In this document: positions 1 through 5,733 of the stretch, one piece after another
Layout of the letters: each line of letters opens with the position of its first letter
Position numbering within the stretch: position 1 is the stretch's first letter
Translations under genes and position numbers: made by a program
Assembly (NCBI GenBank): GCA_028290595.1
Contig: JAQGJO010000001.1
Location: forward strand, 1-9,835
DNA from: Hyphomicrobiales bacterium
GTDB lineage: Bacteria; Pseudomonadota; Alphaproteobacteria; Rhizobiales; Beijerinckiaceae
Length of the DNA stretch: 9,835 bases
Direction: 5' to 3'
The notes under the pieces: generated by a model
What the model saw: only the letters and a program-made list of their open reading frames with translations
Database searches by the model: none
What the model was told of the DNA's origin: nothing

Positions 1-1
1 G

Positions 2-514
2 GCCGGCGGCGCCAGCGAGATCGTCAGCGCGCTCGCCCTGCACAACGAGATCTTGCGCACACGGCCCGATCTGCTGGCGCCGCTCTATCGCGGATTTCCC
101 TATGCGTCGTCGGAGGCGGCCAACAGCGACCGGCCGTTGACCATGGGCGCGGTGCCGGTGTTCAGCTATGTCGGCGGCCAGCTCAGCGCGCGCTATGTGC
201 GCAGCCAGATGGAACGCGCCGCGCGCAAGCTCGGCACGCCCATGCCGGACGACCTGATCGAGGCGCTCGACTATTTCGACAGCCTGTCGTCGCGCGAGGA
301 TATGGCCGTGCGCTTCCTGCTCGAGCCGGGCGAGATGTATCTGGTGAACAACTTCACCACCCTGCACGCGCGCGCCAGCTTCATCGACGGCCCGCGCCGC
401 AAGCGCCAACTGCTGCGCATGTGGCTGGAAGTGCCGGGCGGCCGGCGCGTGATGCCGGAATATACCTGGCAGGCCAATTCCTATAAGCGCATCGGCGCCT
501 TGCGCGCTTCGTAA
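2..514 (+). CDS. TauD/TfdA-family Fe(II)/2-oxoglutarate dioxygenase, C-terminal part (5' end outside window)
   Basis: The reading frame is open from base 2 to the TAA at 512-514 and shows the last 170 residues; the true start lies upstream of the window. A TTG at 53 could be read as a start but sits inside conserved sequence, so it is not one. The visible part has the C-terminal half of the TauD/TfdA double-stranded beta-helix. It contains an N-N-F-T-T-L-H-A-R stretch with the likely distal iron-binding His at visible residue 122. A basic R-K-R-Q-L-L-R-M-W segment follows, which in the family supplies the Arg that binds 2-oxoglutarate. The early G-G-A-S-E-I-V-S and L-H-N-E-I-L motifs also fit the family. 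Members hydroxylate small substrates in the cytoplasm using O2 and 2-oxoglutarate; the substrate cannot be read here. The proximal His-x-Asp would be in the missing part. The family call is firm, the exact reaction unknown. Confidence 0.85.
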   Translation, partial: AGGASEIVSALALHNEILRTRPDLLAPLYRGFPYASSEAANSDRPLTMGAVPVFSYVGGQLSARYVRSQMERAARKLGTPMPDDLIEALDYFDSLSSREDMAVRFLLEPGEMYLVNNFTTLHARASFIDGPRRKRQLLRMWLEVPGGRRVMPEYTWQANSYKRIGALRAS

Positions 515-656
515 TGGAGATGACGGACATGCGGGCTCTTGCAACCGATTTCAATCGTGCCATGCAGATGCACGGTGCCGGTCGATTGATGGAAGCCCAG
601 GCGCTTTAAGGCGACACCCTCGCGCGCCCGGCCATGCCGGCACGCTCGATGCCGTT
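514..656 (+). pseudogene. Probable remnant of a tetratricopeptide-repeat (TPR) protein gene
   Basis: An ATG at 514 overlaps the dioxygenase stop (TAATG), and a second ATG at 529 has GGAG at 516-519 at good spacing. The frame then encodes only about 26-31 residues before TAA at 607-609. The peptide ends H-G-A-G-R-L-M-E-A-Q-A-L, which closely resembles the first helix pair of many bacterial TPR proteins, where the next residue is normally Tyr (a TAT/TAC codon, here TAA). Directly after the stop the same frame reads D-T-L-A-R. One frame over, from 627, it reads P-G-H-A-G-T-L-D-A, again as expected of a TPR continuation. This is best explained by a stop mutation plus a small deletion or insertion, and the similarity fades after about 656. 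What is seen is the pair of frames; the TPR identity is by pattern. The alternative is a genuine 31-residue (or 26-residue) small protein. Confidence 0.5.
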
Positions 657-689
657 ATGGTCTTGGACGCGACTCGATACCGAGCGGAC

Positions 690-1259
690 TTAGTGCTGAC
701 CCATCTGCTCGATACGCAATTGGCGGGCGCGGGTTAAGATCGTGTTTTCGAGATCGGTTGATGCGTGCGTGTCCGCCGGAATGTCCGTCCAGCCGGTGGC
801 GTCGCGGCGCTGTTCGAACAAGGTCACGCGAATGCCGTCCGCGCGCAATTCCCGGTCGAGAATATAGGCCGTCACCTTAAAACGGCGTTCGGGCGCTTCG
901 GCGACCACGTACCAGTCAGTGATGATGACGCCGCCGAAGGAATCGGCGGAAGCGAGCGGCATGAAGGAAAACGTATCCAACGAAGCCCGCCATAGGAACG
1001 CGTTGACAGACATGTCATTCGCCGCTGTATCGGCACCCTTCTTGCCGAAGAGGACCAGACCGTCCCTGCCGAAAATACCGCCACTCCCTTTGTTGCCTTC
1101 GGCAACGATTTTCTCTTTCCGGCTTGTCGGATAAGTCGCGCTGTCGACCGGCGGGGTCGACCCGCACGCGGCTAGACCGACGGCACAAACGAGAAGCGCC
1201 GCACGCGGCGTTGCCGCAAGCATGGACTGGCGAATTTTCACGATGAAATGCGTTTTCAT
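690..1259 (-). CDS. DUF3576-like outer-envelope lipoprotein
   Basis: This encodes 189 residues of unknown function. The chosen ATG at 1257-1259 has AGGAG 4 bases upstream (1264-1268). A longer frame back to 1304 has no ribosome site and would bury the signal peptide, while an internal Met at residue 13 lacks a Shine-Dalgarno sequence. Residues 13-31 form a signal peptide ending in the lipobox L-A-A-C, with Cys32 as the lipidated residue, so the mature protein should be membrane-anchored. The conserved core, residues 85-117, has V-N-A-F-L-W-R-A-S-L-D-T, then S-F-M-P-L-A-S-A-D, then G-G-V-I-I-T-D-W-Y. That pattern is typical of the alphaproteobacterial DUF3576 family (about 150-200 residues, no known role). 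The C-terminus ends in the family-like L-T-R-A-R-Q-L-R segment. It is transcribed away from operon 1 and shares the divergent spacer 1260-1390, so co-regulation is possible but unproven. Confidence 0.85.
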   Translation of the reverse strand: MKTHFIVKIRQSMLAATPRAALLVCAVGLAACGSTPPVDSATYPTSRKEKIVAEGNKGSGGIFGRDGLVLFGKKGADTAANDMSVNAFLWRASLDTFSFMPLASADSFGGVIITDWYVVAEAPERRFKVTAYILDRELRADGIRVTLFEQRRDATGWTDIPADTHASTDLENTILTRARQLRIEQMGQH

Positions 1260-1390
1260 GCTGCTCCTATGCCATGGCGGCTCGAACAGCGTCACGTAAA
1301 TCATGGAACCTTACAGCGATGTAAACCGAGTGACATCGCTATGTGAAAGGCAACTCCTAAGATTGCGACGTTCAACAAATGGAGCTTTCC
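1260..1390. promoter_or_regulatory. Divergent promoter region with two adjacent palindromes
   Basis: This 131-base spacer separates the lipoprotein gene (-) and operon 1 (+). Bases 1311-1324 form a perfect palindrome, TTACA-GCGA-TGTAA. Seven bases on, 1331-1346 read TGACAT-CGCT-ATGTGA, six-base arms with one mismatch. The two units are also related as an inverted repeat: AGCGATGT at 1315-1322 and ACATCGCT at 1333-1340, 10 bases apart. This arrangement suits a dimeric regulator binding two sites; the OmpR-type regulator encoded at 2863-3534 is an obvious candidate but not shown. On the minus strand a possible promoter is TTTACA (1320-1325) with GATTTA (1297-1302), spaced 17 bases, so the first palindrome would overlap its -35 box. 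On the plus strand only a weak GTGACA (1330-1335) is visible. Promoter boxes are tentative; the palindromes are directly seen. Confidence 0.5.
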
Positions 1391-1984
1391 ATGAAAATTC
1401 TATATGCGGCGCTCGCCCTTTGCGTGGTCGGCGCCCTCGCGGCGACTCCGATTCTGACGAAGAGCTTTTCTTCAACGCAAGACGGCGACCTCGGCGATCT
1501 TTCCTCGATGAAGTCCATTGTCATCGAAACGCAAGACATGGTCGGCAAAGGTAATCTTGTCGCCGCCAAATCACGGATCACCGATTTTGAGACCGCCTGG
1601 GACAATGCCGAGAGCGATTTGCGCAAACGCAGCCAGAGAAAGTGGAATGCGGTCGATGAAGCTGCCGATAGGGCGCTCGACGCGATCCGCTCCAATGCCG
1701 CGCCGGAATCCGTACGGACGGCCTTGATCGCGCTCGTCGCGCAACTCGACAATCCCGGTTCCGCTGCGGTCGGCGGCGCCAAGCCCGCCAAGTCCAGTCG
1801 GCCCGTCCCCTGTGAAGAGCTGTTGCAGCGTGTGCGCGATAGCAAGCCGAAAACGCCGCTGGACGCGACGGGCCAGGCCAAACTCGCAGATCTGCAGAGC
1901 AAGGGCGTCGAGCGCTGCAACGCCGACGACGATGCCCGCGCCGACGCCTTCTTCAATGAAGCTTTGAAGCTGATGGGACAATGA
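1391..1984 (+). CDS. Exported two-cysteine helical protein of unknown function
   Basis: This encodes 197 residues. ATG 1391 is preferred over the in-frame ATG at 1379 because GGAG at 1381-1384 lies 6 bases upstream and the protein then opens with a signal peptide. Residues 1-19 are K-I-L then a hydrophobic stretch, with a possible cleavage at A-L-A/A around residue 17, so it is probably periplasmic or anchored by this segment. Residues 37-120 are strongly helical, with Trp70 in E-T-A-W-D-N-A-E and Trp85 in K-W-N-A-V-D-E-A-A-D-R-A-L. An Ala/Pro/Ser/Lys-rich linker, about 121-138, follows. A second helical part, 139-197, has Cys141 and Cys176 (E-R-C-N-A-D-D-D-A-R-A-D), which could form a disulfide in the periplasm. 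I do not recognise a named function. It heads operon 1, overlaps the next gene by ATGA, and is likely a periplasmic partner or input of that membrane protein and two-component system. Confidence 0.75.
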   Translation: MKILYAALALCVVGALAATPILTKSFSSTQDGDLGDLSSMKSIVIETQDMVGKGNLVAAKSRITDFETAWDNAESDLRKRSQRKWNAVDEAADRALDAIRSNAAPESVRTALIALVAQLDNPGSAAVGGAKPAKSSRPVPCEELLQRVRDSKPKTPLDATGQAKLADLQSKGVERCNADDDARADAFFNEALKLMGQ

Positions 1985-2787
1985 TGGAAGCTTTTGCCGA
2001 GATGGCCTCGCACCCGCCGGGCGGCTCCACCATGGACGTCCCGCATAACCGTGTGCCTCGCGTCACAGTCGATTTCTGGTTGATCAAGCTCATGGCTGTC
2101 ACCGTCGGCGAGACCGCCGCCGACTTCCTCGCCGTGAATATGGGCATCGGTTTGCAAGCGACCACCCTGTTGATGTCCCTCGTCCTTGCCGTCGCCATAT
2201 GGCTGCAATTCAAGCAGAAGCGCTTCGTTCCTTGGACTTATTGGCTGGCGGTCGTCCTCGTCAGCATTGTCGGCACGTTGGTGACGGACAATCTCGTCGA
2301 CACGTTCGGCGTCCCCCTTGAAGTGACGACCATCTGGTGCACGATCCTGCTGGGTGCCACGTTCATGTTCTGGTTCATGAGCGAAAAGACCCTGTCGATC
2401 CATACGATCTTCACGCGCAAGCGCGAGATTTTCTACTGGCTGGCGATTCTCTTCACCTTCGCGCTTGGCACGGCGGTCGGCGATTATGTGGCCGAGGCGC
2501 TAGGCGTGGGCTATCTTGTGACCGGCCTATTGTTCGGCGCAGTCATCGCCGTCATCGCCTTTGTCTATTTTTTCCTGCATGCCTCCGCCACATTGACGTT
2601 TTGGCTCGCCTATATCCTGACCCGGCCGCTGGGCGCCTCGTTCGGCGATCTGATGTCCCAGCCGCCGGAATATGGCGGCCTCGGGCTCGGGACCGTGGTG
2701 ACCAGCTTCATTTTTCTCGCCGTCATCGCCGGCCTCGTCGGCTACGCGACCCTGAGGAATCGAACAGGATCCAAAGCATTAAGCTGA
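1981..2787 (+). CDS. COG4705-like multi-pass membrane protein with four internal repeats
   Basis: This encodes 268 residues of an integral inner-membrane protein with about eight predicted helices. The ATG at 1981 forms an ATGA overlap with the previous stop; ATG 1984 or 2032 (residue 18) are possible alternatives, the latter close to the start of conserved sequence. It resembles the uncharacterised membrane-anchored proteins of COG4705. Four copies of an aromatic-W-x9-G-x4-D module are visible: W33/G43/D48, W88/G98/D103, W153/G163/D168 and W208/G218/D223. Each is followed by Gly-rich turns and a second hydrophobic helix. Copies 1-2 and 3-4 are each 55 residues apart, and the two pairs are offset by exactly 120 residues, pointing to successive duplications. 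The linker between the pairs (about 134-150) is charged, with S-E-K-T-L-S-I-H and T-R-K-R-E. The four membrane-embedded Asp residues suggest ion or proton handling or helix packing, but this is inference. Its place between an exported protein and a two-component system suggests a sensory or envelope-stress role. Confidence 0.8.
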   Translation: MMEAFAEMASHPPGGSTMDVPHNRVPRVTVDFWLIKLMAVTVGETAADFLAVNMGIGLQATTLLMSLVLAVAIWLQFKQKRFVPWTYWLAVVLVSIVGTLVTDNLVDTFGVPLEVTTIWCTILLGATFMFWFMSEKTLSIHTIFTRKREIFYWLAILFTFALGTAVGDYVAEALGVGYLVTGLLFGAVIAVIAFVYFFLHASATLTFWLAYILTRPLGASFGDLMSQPPEYGGLGLGTVVTSFIFLAVIAGLVGYATLRNRTGSKALS

Positions 2788-2862
2788 TAGTTCATCTCGC
2801 TATCTACGCTTTGCCTTACAGGCCATTTGACGGGCCGACCGTCGTGGCGGAGAATTCGCGTC
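2788..2862. promoter_or_regulatory. Spacer between membrane-protein and regulator genes, with a small hairpin
   Basis: This 75-base gap is the only real gap in operon 1. Bases 2829-2833 (GACGG) and 2839-2843 (CCGTC) can pair as a 5-base stem with a 5-base loop, just upstream of the regulator's GGAG at 2849-2852. There is no T-tract, so it is not a convincing terminator; it could affect translation of the regulator. A TTGACG at 2826-2831 resembles a -35 box but has no matching -10 before the ribosome site. A separate promoter for the regulator pair is therefore possible but not supported. Confidence 0.25.
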
Positions 2863-3534
2863 ATGCGCATCCTGCTCGTCGAAGATGACTCTCGAACGGC
2901 CGACTATGTCAGCCGCGGCCTTGTGGAAGCCGGGCACTTGGCCGATGTTCTTTCCAACGGCCGGGACGGCCTCGTGCACGGTATGAACGAACGATTCGAC
3001 GTCATCGTCGTCGATCGCATGCTACCCGAACTGGATGGCCTGTCTCTGGTGAAGGCCTTGCGCGCATCTGGAAACACCACGCCCGTGCTGTTCCTCACGG
3101 CCGTCGGCGGCATCGACGACCGCGTGGACGGTTTTGAAGCCGGCGGCGACGACTATCTCGTCAAGCCTTTCGCTTTCTCGGAATTGCTCGCCCGGTTAAA
3201 CGCCTTGGCGCGGCGCCCGCCCGCACAGGCCGAAAAGACGAAACTGCGCGTCGCCGACCTCGAACTGGACTTGGTGCGCCACACCTGCCGCCGCGGATCG
3301 GTCAACATCGACCTCTTGCCACGAGAATTTGCGCTATTGAGCTATCTGCTGCAAAACGAAGGGCGCGTCGTCACCCGCACCATGCTGCTCGAGCGCGTAT
3401 GGGACTTCCACTTCGACCCCCAGACAAGCGTCGTCGAAACGCACATCAGCCGACTCCGTGCGAAGATCGACAAACCGTTCGACAAACCGCTGCTCCACAC
3501 CATTCGCAATACCGGCTACAGCCTGCATGCTTAA
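2863..3534 (+). CDS. OmpR/PhoB-family response regulator
   Basis: This encodes 223 residues, the usual length for the family. ATG 2863 opens with the canonical M-R-I-L-L-V-E-D-D and has GGAG 10 bases upstream; an upstream TTG at 2827 is rejected. The receiver domain spans residues 1-118, with the acidic pocket E7/D8/D9, phosphoacceptor Asp51 (V-V-D-R-M-L-P), Thr79 and Lys101 (L-V-K-P-F). All key residues are present, so it should be phosphorylated. Residues about 127-221 form the winged-helix DNA-binding domain, with L-L-P-R-E-F-A-L-L, the recognition region V-V-E-T-H-I-S-R-L-R-A-K-I-D, and the final hairpin I-R-N-T-G-Y-S-L. It is a cytoplasmic transcription factor acting as a dimer. The next gene, its sensor kinase, starts 8 bases inside this gene, so the two are surely a cognate pair. 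A plausible target is the palindromic spacer 1260-1390 ahead of its own operon, but the sequence does not prove it. Confidence 0.95.
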   Translation: MRILLVEDDSRTADYVSRGLVEAGHLADVLSNGRDGLVHGMNERFDVIVVDRMLPELDGLSLVKALRASGNTTPVLFLTAVGGIDDRVDGFEAGGDDYLVKPFAFSELLARLNALARRPPAQAEKTKLRVADLELDLVRHTCRRGSVNIDLLPREFALLSYLLQNEGRVVTRTMLLERVWDFHFDPQTSVVETHISRLRAKIDKPFDKPLLHTIRNTGYSLHA

Positions 3535-4894
3535 AGCCCTTTGGCGACGCACGCCGTTCCGCATCATGACGATGCTCGTGGCGGCCTTTCTCGTCTTCCT
3601 GCTGCTGACGGGTTTCACCGCGGTCCAGTTGATCCGCACGGAGCTCGACGCGCGCATGGAACAGCAGCTGGTGCAGTCCTTTTCTGTCATCGCGCAATCC
3701 TTCGGGGAAAACGACCTGGCGGATCTCATCGATTCCGTCGAAAGCAACGCCACGGCAAATCCTCGCCTGGAGCGTGTGTTTCTACTGCGCAGCCAAGACA
3801 AGGCCATCCTGGCCGGAAACGTGACGACAGCGCCGGACGACGAGGAATGGTCGGTCGCGGCCGCCAGCGCATTGGGCATTCCGCGCAACCGGAATCTCTA
3901 TCGTCTTTATTCCGGCCCGGTCGGCCCCTACACGCTCCTCGTCGGCGCAAGCTTCGCAGAGAACGAAGAAATCGGCAGCATCGCACTGAGGAGCTTGGGA
4001 TTGACCGGCGCCTTGTTCATGATTCTCGTTGTCGCGGCCGGAATCGTCTTGGCGAACCGCGGTCAGCGGCGGCTCGACGGTATCGTCTATACGATGACCC
4101 GGATCGGGCATGGTGAATTGTCGGCGCGCATCCCGTTGAGCGACACGCATGATGATGTCGATGACCTGTCGCGGCAAATCAATCAAGCGCTCGATCGCCT
4201 GGCGGGGCTGGTGGAAGGCATGCGCCAGGTGAGTGTGGACATTGCTCACGATCTCAAAACGCCGTTGAACCGGCTGTCCTTCACCGTACAGAACGCCATC
4301 GACCGCCAAGAGCATGGCCAGCCGCAGATGACGCTCCTGCTCCAGGCGCAGGCGGAAATTCGCCAGATCAACACGACGTTCGACGCGCTGCTGCGCATCA
4401 CTCAAATCGAGTCCGGCGCGCGGCGGGACCGGTTCAAGCAGATCGCGATCGGGCAGATTCTCGAAACGCTCGTTGACGCCTATATCGACGTTGTCGAGGA
4501 GAACGGCCATGTCCTCTTACTGAACTACGCGGCCAATTTGCACGAGACGTTCGGCGACAAGGATCTTCTCACCCAGCTCTTCGCCAACCTCATCGAAAAT
4601 GCGATACGCCATTGTCCGCAGGGTACGACGATCGCGATCGACGCGCATGTCGAGGGGCAACGCCTGGTCGTTACCGTCTCCGACAACGGGTTCGGCATAC
4701 CGCTCCCCGAGCACGAGAAAGTTTTTCAACGCCTGTATCGACTGGACAAAAGCCGCTCGACCCCCGGCAACGGCCTCGGCTTGAGTTTGGTCAAGGCCAT
4801 CGCCGATTTGCACTACGCCGCAATGACCGTCGCCGACAACGAGCCGGGCGTGCGCTTCAGCATCAGCTTTCCGCTGTCGGCGCGTTTGTCGTAA
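3527..4894 (+). CDS. HAMP-type sensor histidine kinase (partner of the OmpR-type regulator)
   Basis: This encodes 455 residues. ATG 3527 lies inside the regulator gene and overlaps its stop by 8 bases; the longer upstream frame is only overlap with the regulator. Order of parts: first membrane helix about 13-36, periplasmic sensor about 37-156 (no recognised fold, no Cys), second helix about 157-176, HAMP about 177-231. The dimerisation/phosphoacceptor box is D-I-A-H-D-L-K-T-P-L with His241. The ATPase domain has the N-box L-F-A-N-L-I-E-N-A-I-R-H (351-362), the G1 box S-D-N-G-F-G-I-P (385-392) and the G2 box G-N-G-L-G-L-S-L-V (414-422). All catalytic motifs are intact. It should autophosphorylate on His241 and pass phosphate to Asp51 of the neighbouring regulator. 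The ligand is unknown. The adjacent exported protein and eight-helix membrane protein may deliver or modify the signal. The TAA at 4892-4894 lies 21 bases from the stop of the convergent mipA-like gene. Confidence 0.93.
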   Translation: MLKALWRRTPFRIMTMLVAAFLVFLLLTGFTAVQLIRTELDARMEQQLVQSFSVIAQSFGENDLADLIDSVESNATANPRLERVFLLRSQDKAILAGNVTTAPDDEEWSVAAASALGIPRNRNLYRLYSGPVGPYTLLVGASFAENEEIGSIALRSLGLTGALFMILVVAAGIVLANRGQRRLDGIVYTMTRIGHGELSARIPLSDTHDDVDDLSRQINQALDRLAGLVEGMRQVSVDIAHDLKTPLNRLSFTVQNAIDRQEHGQPQMTLLLQAQAEIRQINTTFDALLRITQIESGARRDRFKQIAIGQILETLVDAYIDVVEENGHVLLLNYAANLHETFGDKDLLTQLFANLIENAIRHCPQGTTIAIDAHVEGQRLVVTVSDNGFGIPLPEHEKVFQRLYRLDKSRSTPGNGLGLSLVKAIADLHYAAMTVADNEPGVRFSISFPLSARLS

Positions 4895-4915
4895 GGCCGA
4901 GGCGCCTGGCAGATG

Positions 4916-5719
4916 CTAGGGCGCATAAACGAGAAACACTCCGACGCTGAATTGGTCCTGTGCGCCATTGCGCTCGATGAACGGTGACCCGGTGGCGTCG
5001 CCAAGCAACCGGTCGTACTCCATGAAACCACGGACGGAAAAGCGGCCACCCAGAGGAAACATCGCATTGAGCTGCAGGCCGGCAAGATCGAAACCGGCGG
5101 AGGGAGAATAGGCGGAACGTCCGGAAGCGGCCGCCTGCGCAGCATCGACGCCATAGTAAGTCTGCATGTAGGTCCGGCCGGCATATCGAATGAACGGGCC
5201 GATTTCGAGGCCGCCCGAGCCCAATGGGATGCCAACGGACGCGCGTCCTTCCACCAGAAAGCCCGAATTCTCCCCTGTGGCATCCTGCAACGCCAGAATC
5301 TCCGCGCTATAGAGACCGTTGTCGAACCCGATAAAGCCGCCCATTTCCAGGCTATCGTCGATGCTGCCCAATCCATGCAATGCCTCCGCCGCATCGTTGG
5401 ACGAGCGTCCATAGCGATAGCGCGCCGCCGGGCCGATGGAGAAGTCGCCAGCATGCACGGCATTGACGCGGATGCCGTCGAGGACGTCGAAATCGACCAC
5501 GTCCTTGTAGCTGCCATTGAGATAGGGCGCGACGGAGATTTTCTGCCCCTCCGCACCAGTAAATGCCGGCGCCATGATGAGGCCCACGCCCACCGCAAGA
5601 TCCAACCCCGGTACGTTCAGCGCATTCGGCTCTTCGGCGCGCGCGACGCCCGGCAAGACAAATGCGACGGACAAAGATGCGGTCACAATCAGCAGCGCGC
5701 GGCAGATAGCTTTGGCCAT
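4916..5719 (-). CDS. MipA/OmpV-family outer-membrane protein
   Basis: This encodes 267 residues. Two close ATGs exist, at 5725 and 5719. GAGG at 5730-5733 is 3 bases from the first but 9 from the second, so M-A-K-A-I-C-R (5719) is preferred. The signal peptide is residues 1-28 with cleavage after A-R-A before E-E-P, so the protein is exported. The mature part is rich in alternating strands. It has MipA/OmpV landmarks: G-L-I-M-A-P-A-F-T-G, I-G-P-A-A-R-Y-R-Y-G-R, a late Y-Y-G-V-D-A-A-Q-A with Y-S-P-S-A-G-F, and Y-D-R-L-L-G-D-A-T-G-S-P-F near the end. It should form an outer-membrane beta-barrel. E. coli MipA was named for binding the lytic transglycosylase MltA and PBP1B, while OmpV proteins are surface porin-like; this copy could be either. 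It ends F-L-V-Y-A-P rather than in the aromatic residue usual for barrels. It is the last gene of operon 2, directly after the sigma54-type regulator. Confidence 0.85.
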   Translation of the reverse strand: MAKAICRALLIVTASLSVAFVLPGVARAEEPNALNVPGLDLAVGVGLIMAPAFTGAEGQKISVAPYLNGSYKDVVDFDVLDGIRVNAVHAGDFSIGPAARYRYGRSSNDAAEALHGLGSIDDSLEMGGFIGFDNGLYSAEILALQDATGENSGFLVEGRASVGIPLGSGGLEIGPFIRYAGRTYMQTYYGVDAAQAAASGRSAYSPSAGFDLAGLQLNAMFPLGGRFSVRGFMEYDRLLGDATGSPFIERNGAQDQFSVGVFLVYAP

Positions 5720-5725
5720 CTTCAT

Positions 5726-5733
5726 CCGCCTCA
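5726..5733 (-). promoter_or_regulatory. Ribosome binding site fused to the regulator stop codon
   Basis: On the minus strand the sequence reads TGAGGCGG directly before ATG 5725. TGA is the stop of the NtrC-type regulator, and its G-A overlaps the GAGG ribosome site of the mipA-like gene. The GAGG sits 9 bases from ATG 5719, which decides that start. The layout favours translational coupling of the two genes and leaves no room for a separate promoter between them. Confidence 0.6.

Noticed and set aside
628..654. Short hairpins (CCGGC-CAT-GCCGG and CGGCA-N7-TGCCG) as a terminator after the dioxygenase.
   Set aside because: The stems are only 5 bases, mutually exclusive, lack a T-tract, and fall inside the presumed TPR remnant.
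1260..1304. A longer start (ATG 1304) for the DUF3576-like lipoprotein.
   Set aside because: There is no ribosome site, and it would add 15 residues before a signal peptide; ATG 1259 has AGGAG just upstream.
1305..1330. GGAAC at 1305-1309 as the -35 of an EcfG (general stress) promoter.
   Set aside because: No CGTT lies 16-17 bases downstream; the sequence there is CCGA or CGAG.
1372..2403. A 343-codon minus-strand frame opposite the exported protein and membrane protein genes.
   Set aside because: It has low-complexity Ser/Arg/Ala and Asp/His composition with no motif, while the plus-strand genes have a signal peptide, ribosome site and repeats.
2814..2821. CCTTACAG occurs at 1309-1316 next to the first palindrome and again in the spacer before the regulator.
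   Set aside because: An 8-base match between two short spacers is not far from chance, and the second copy has no palindromic partner.
4898..4925. CTGGCAGATGCTAG as a sigma54 -24/-12 promoter.
   Set aside because: GG and GC are 5 bases apart instead of 10, and no gene starts downstream.
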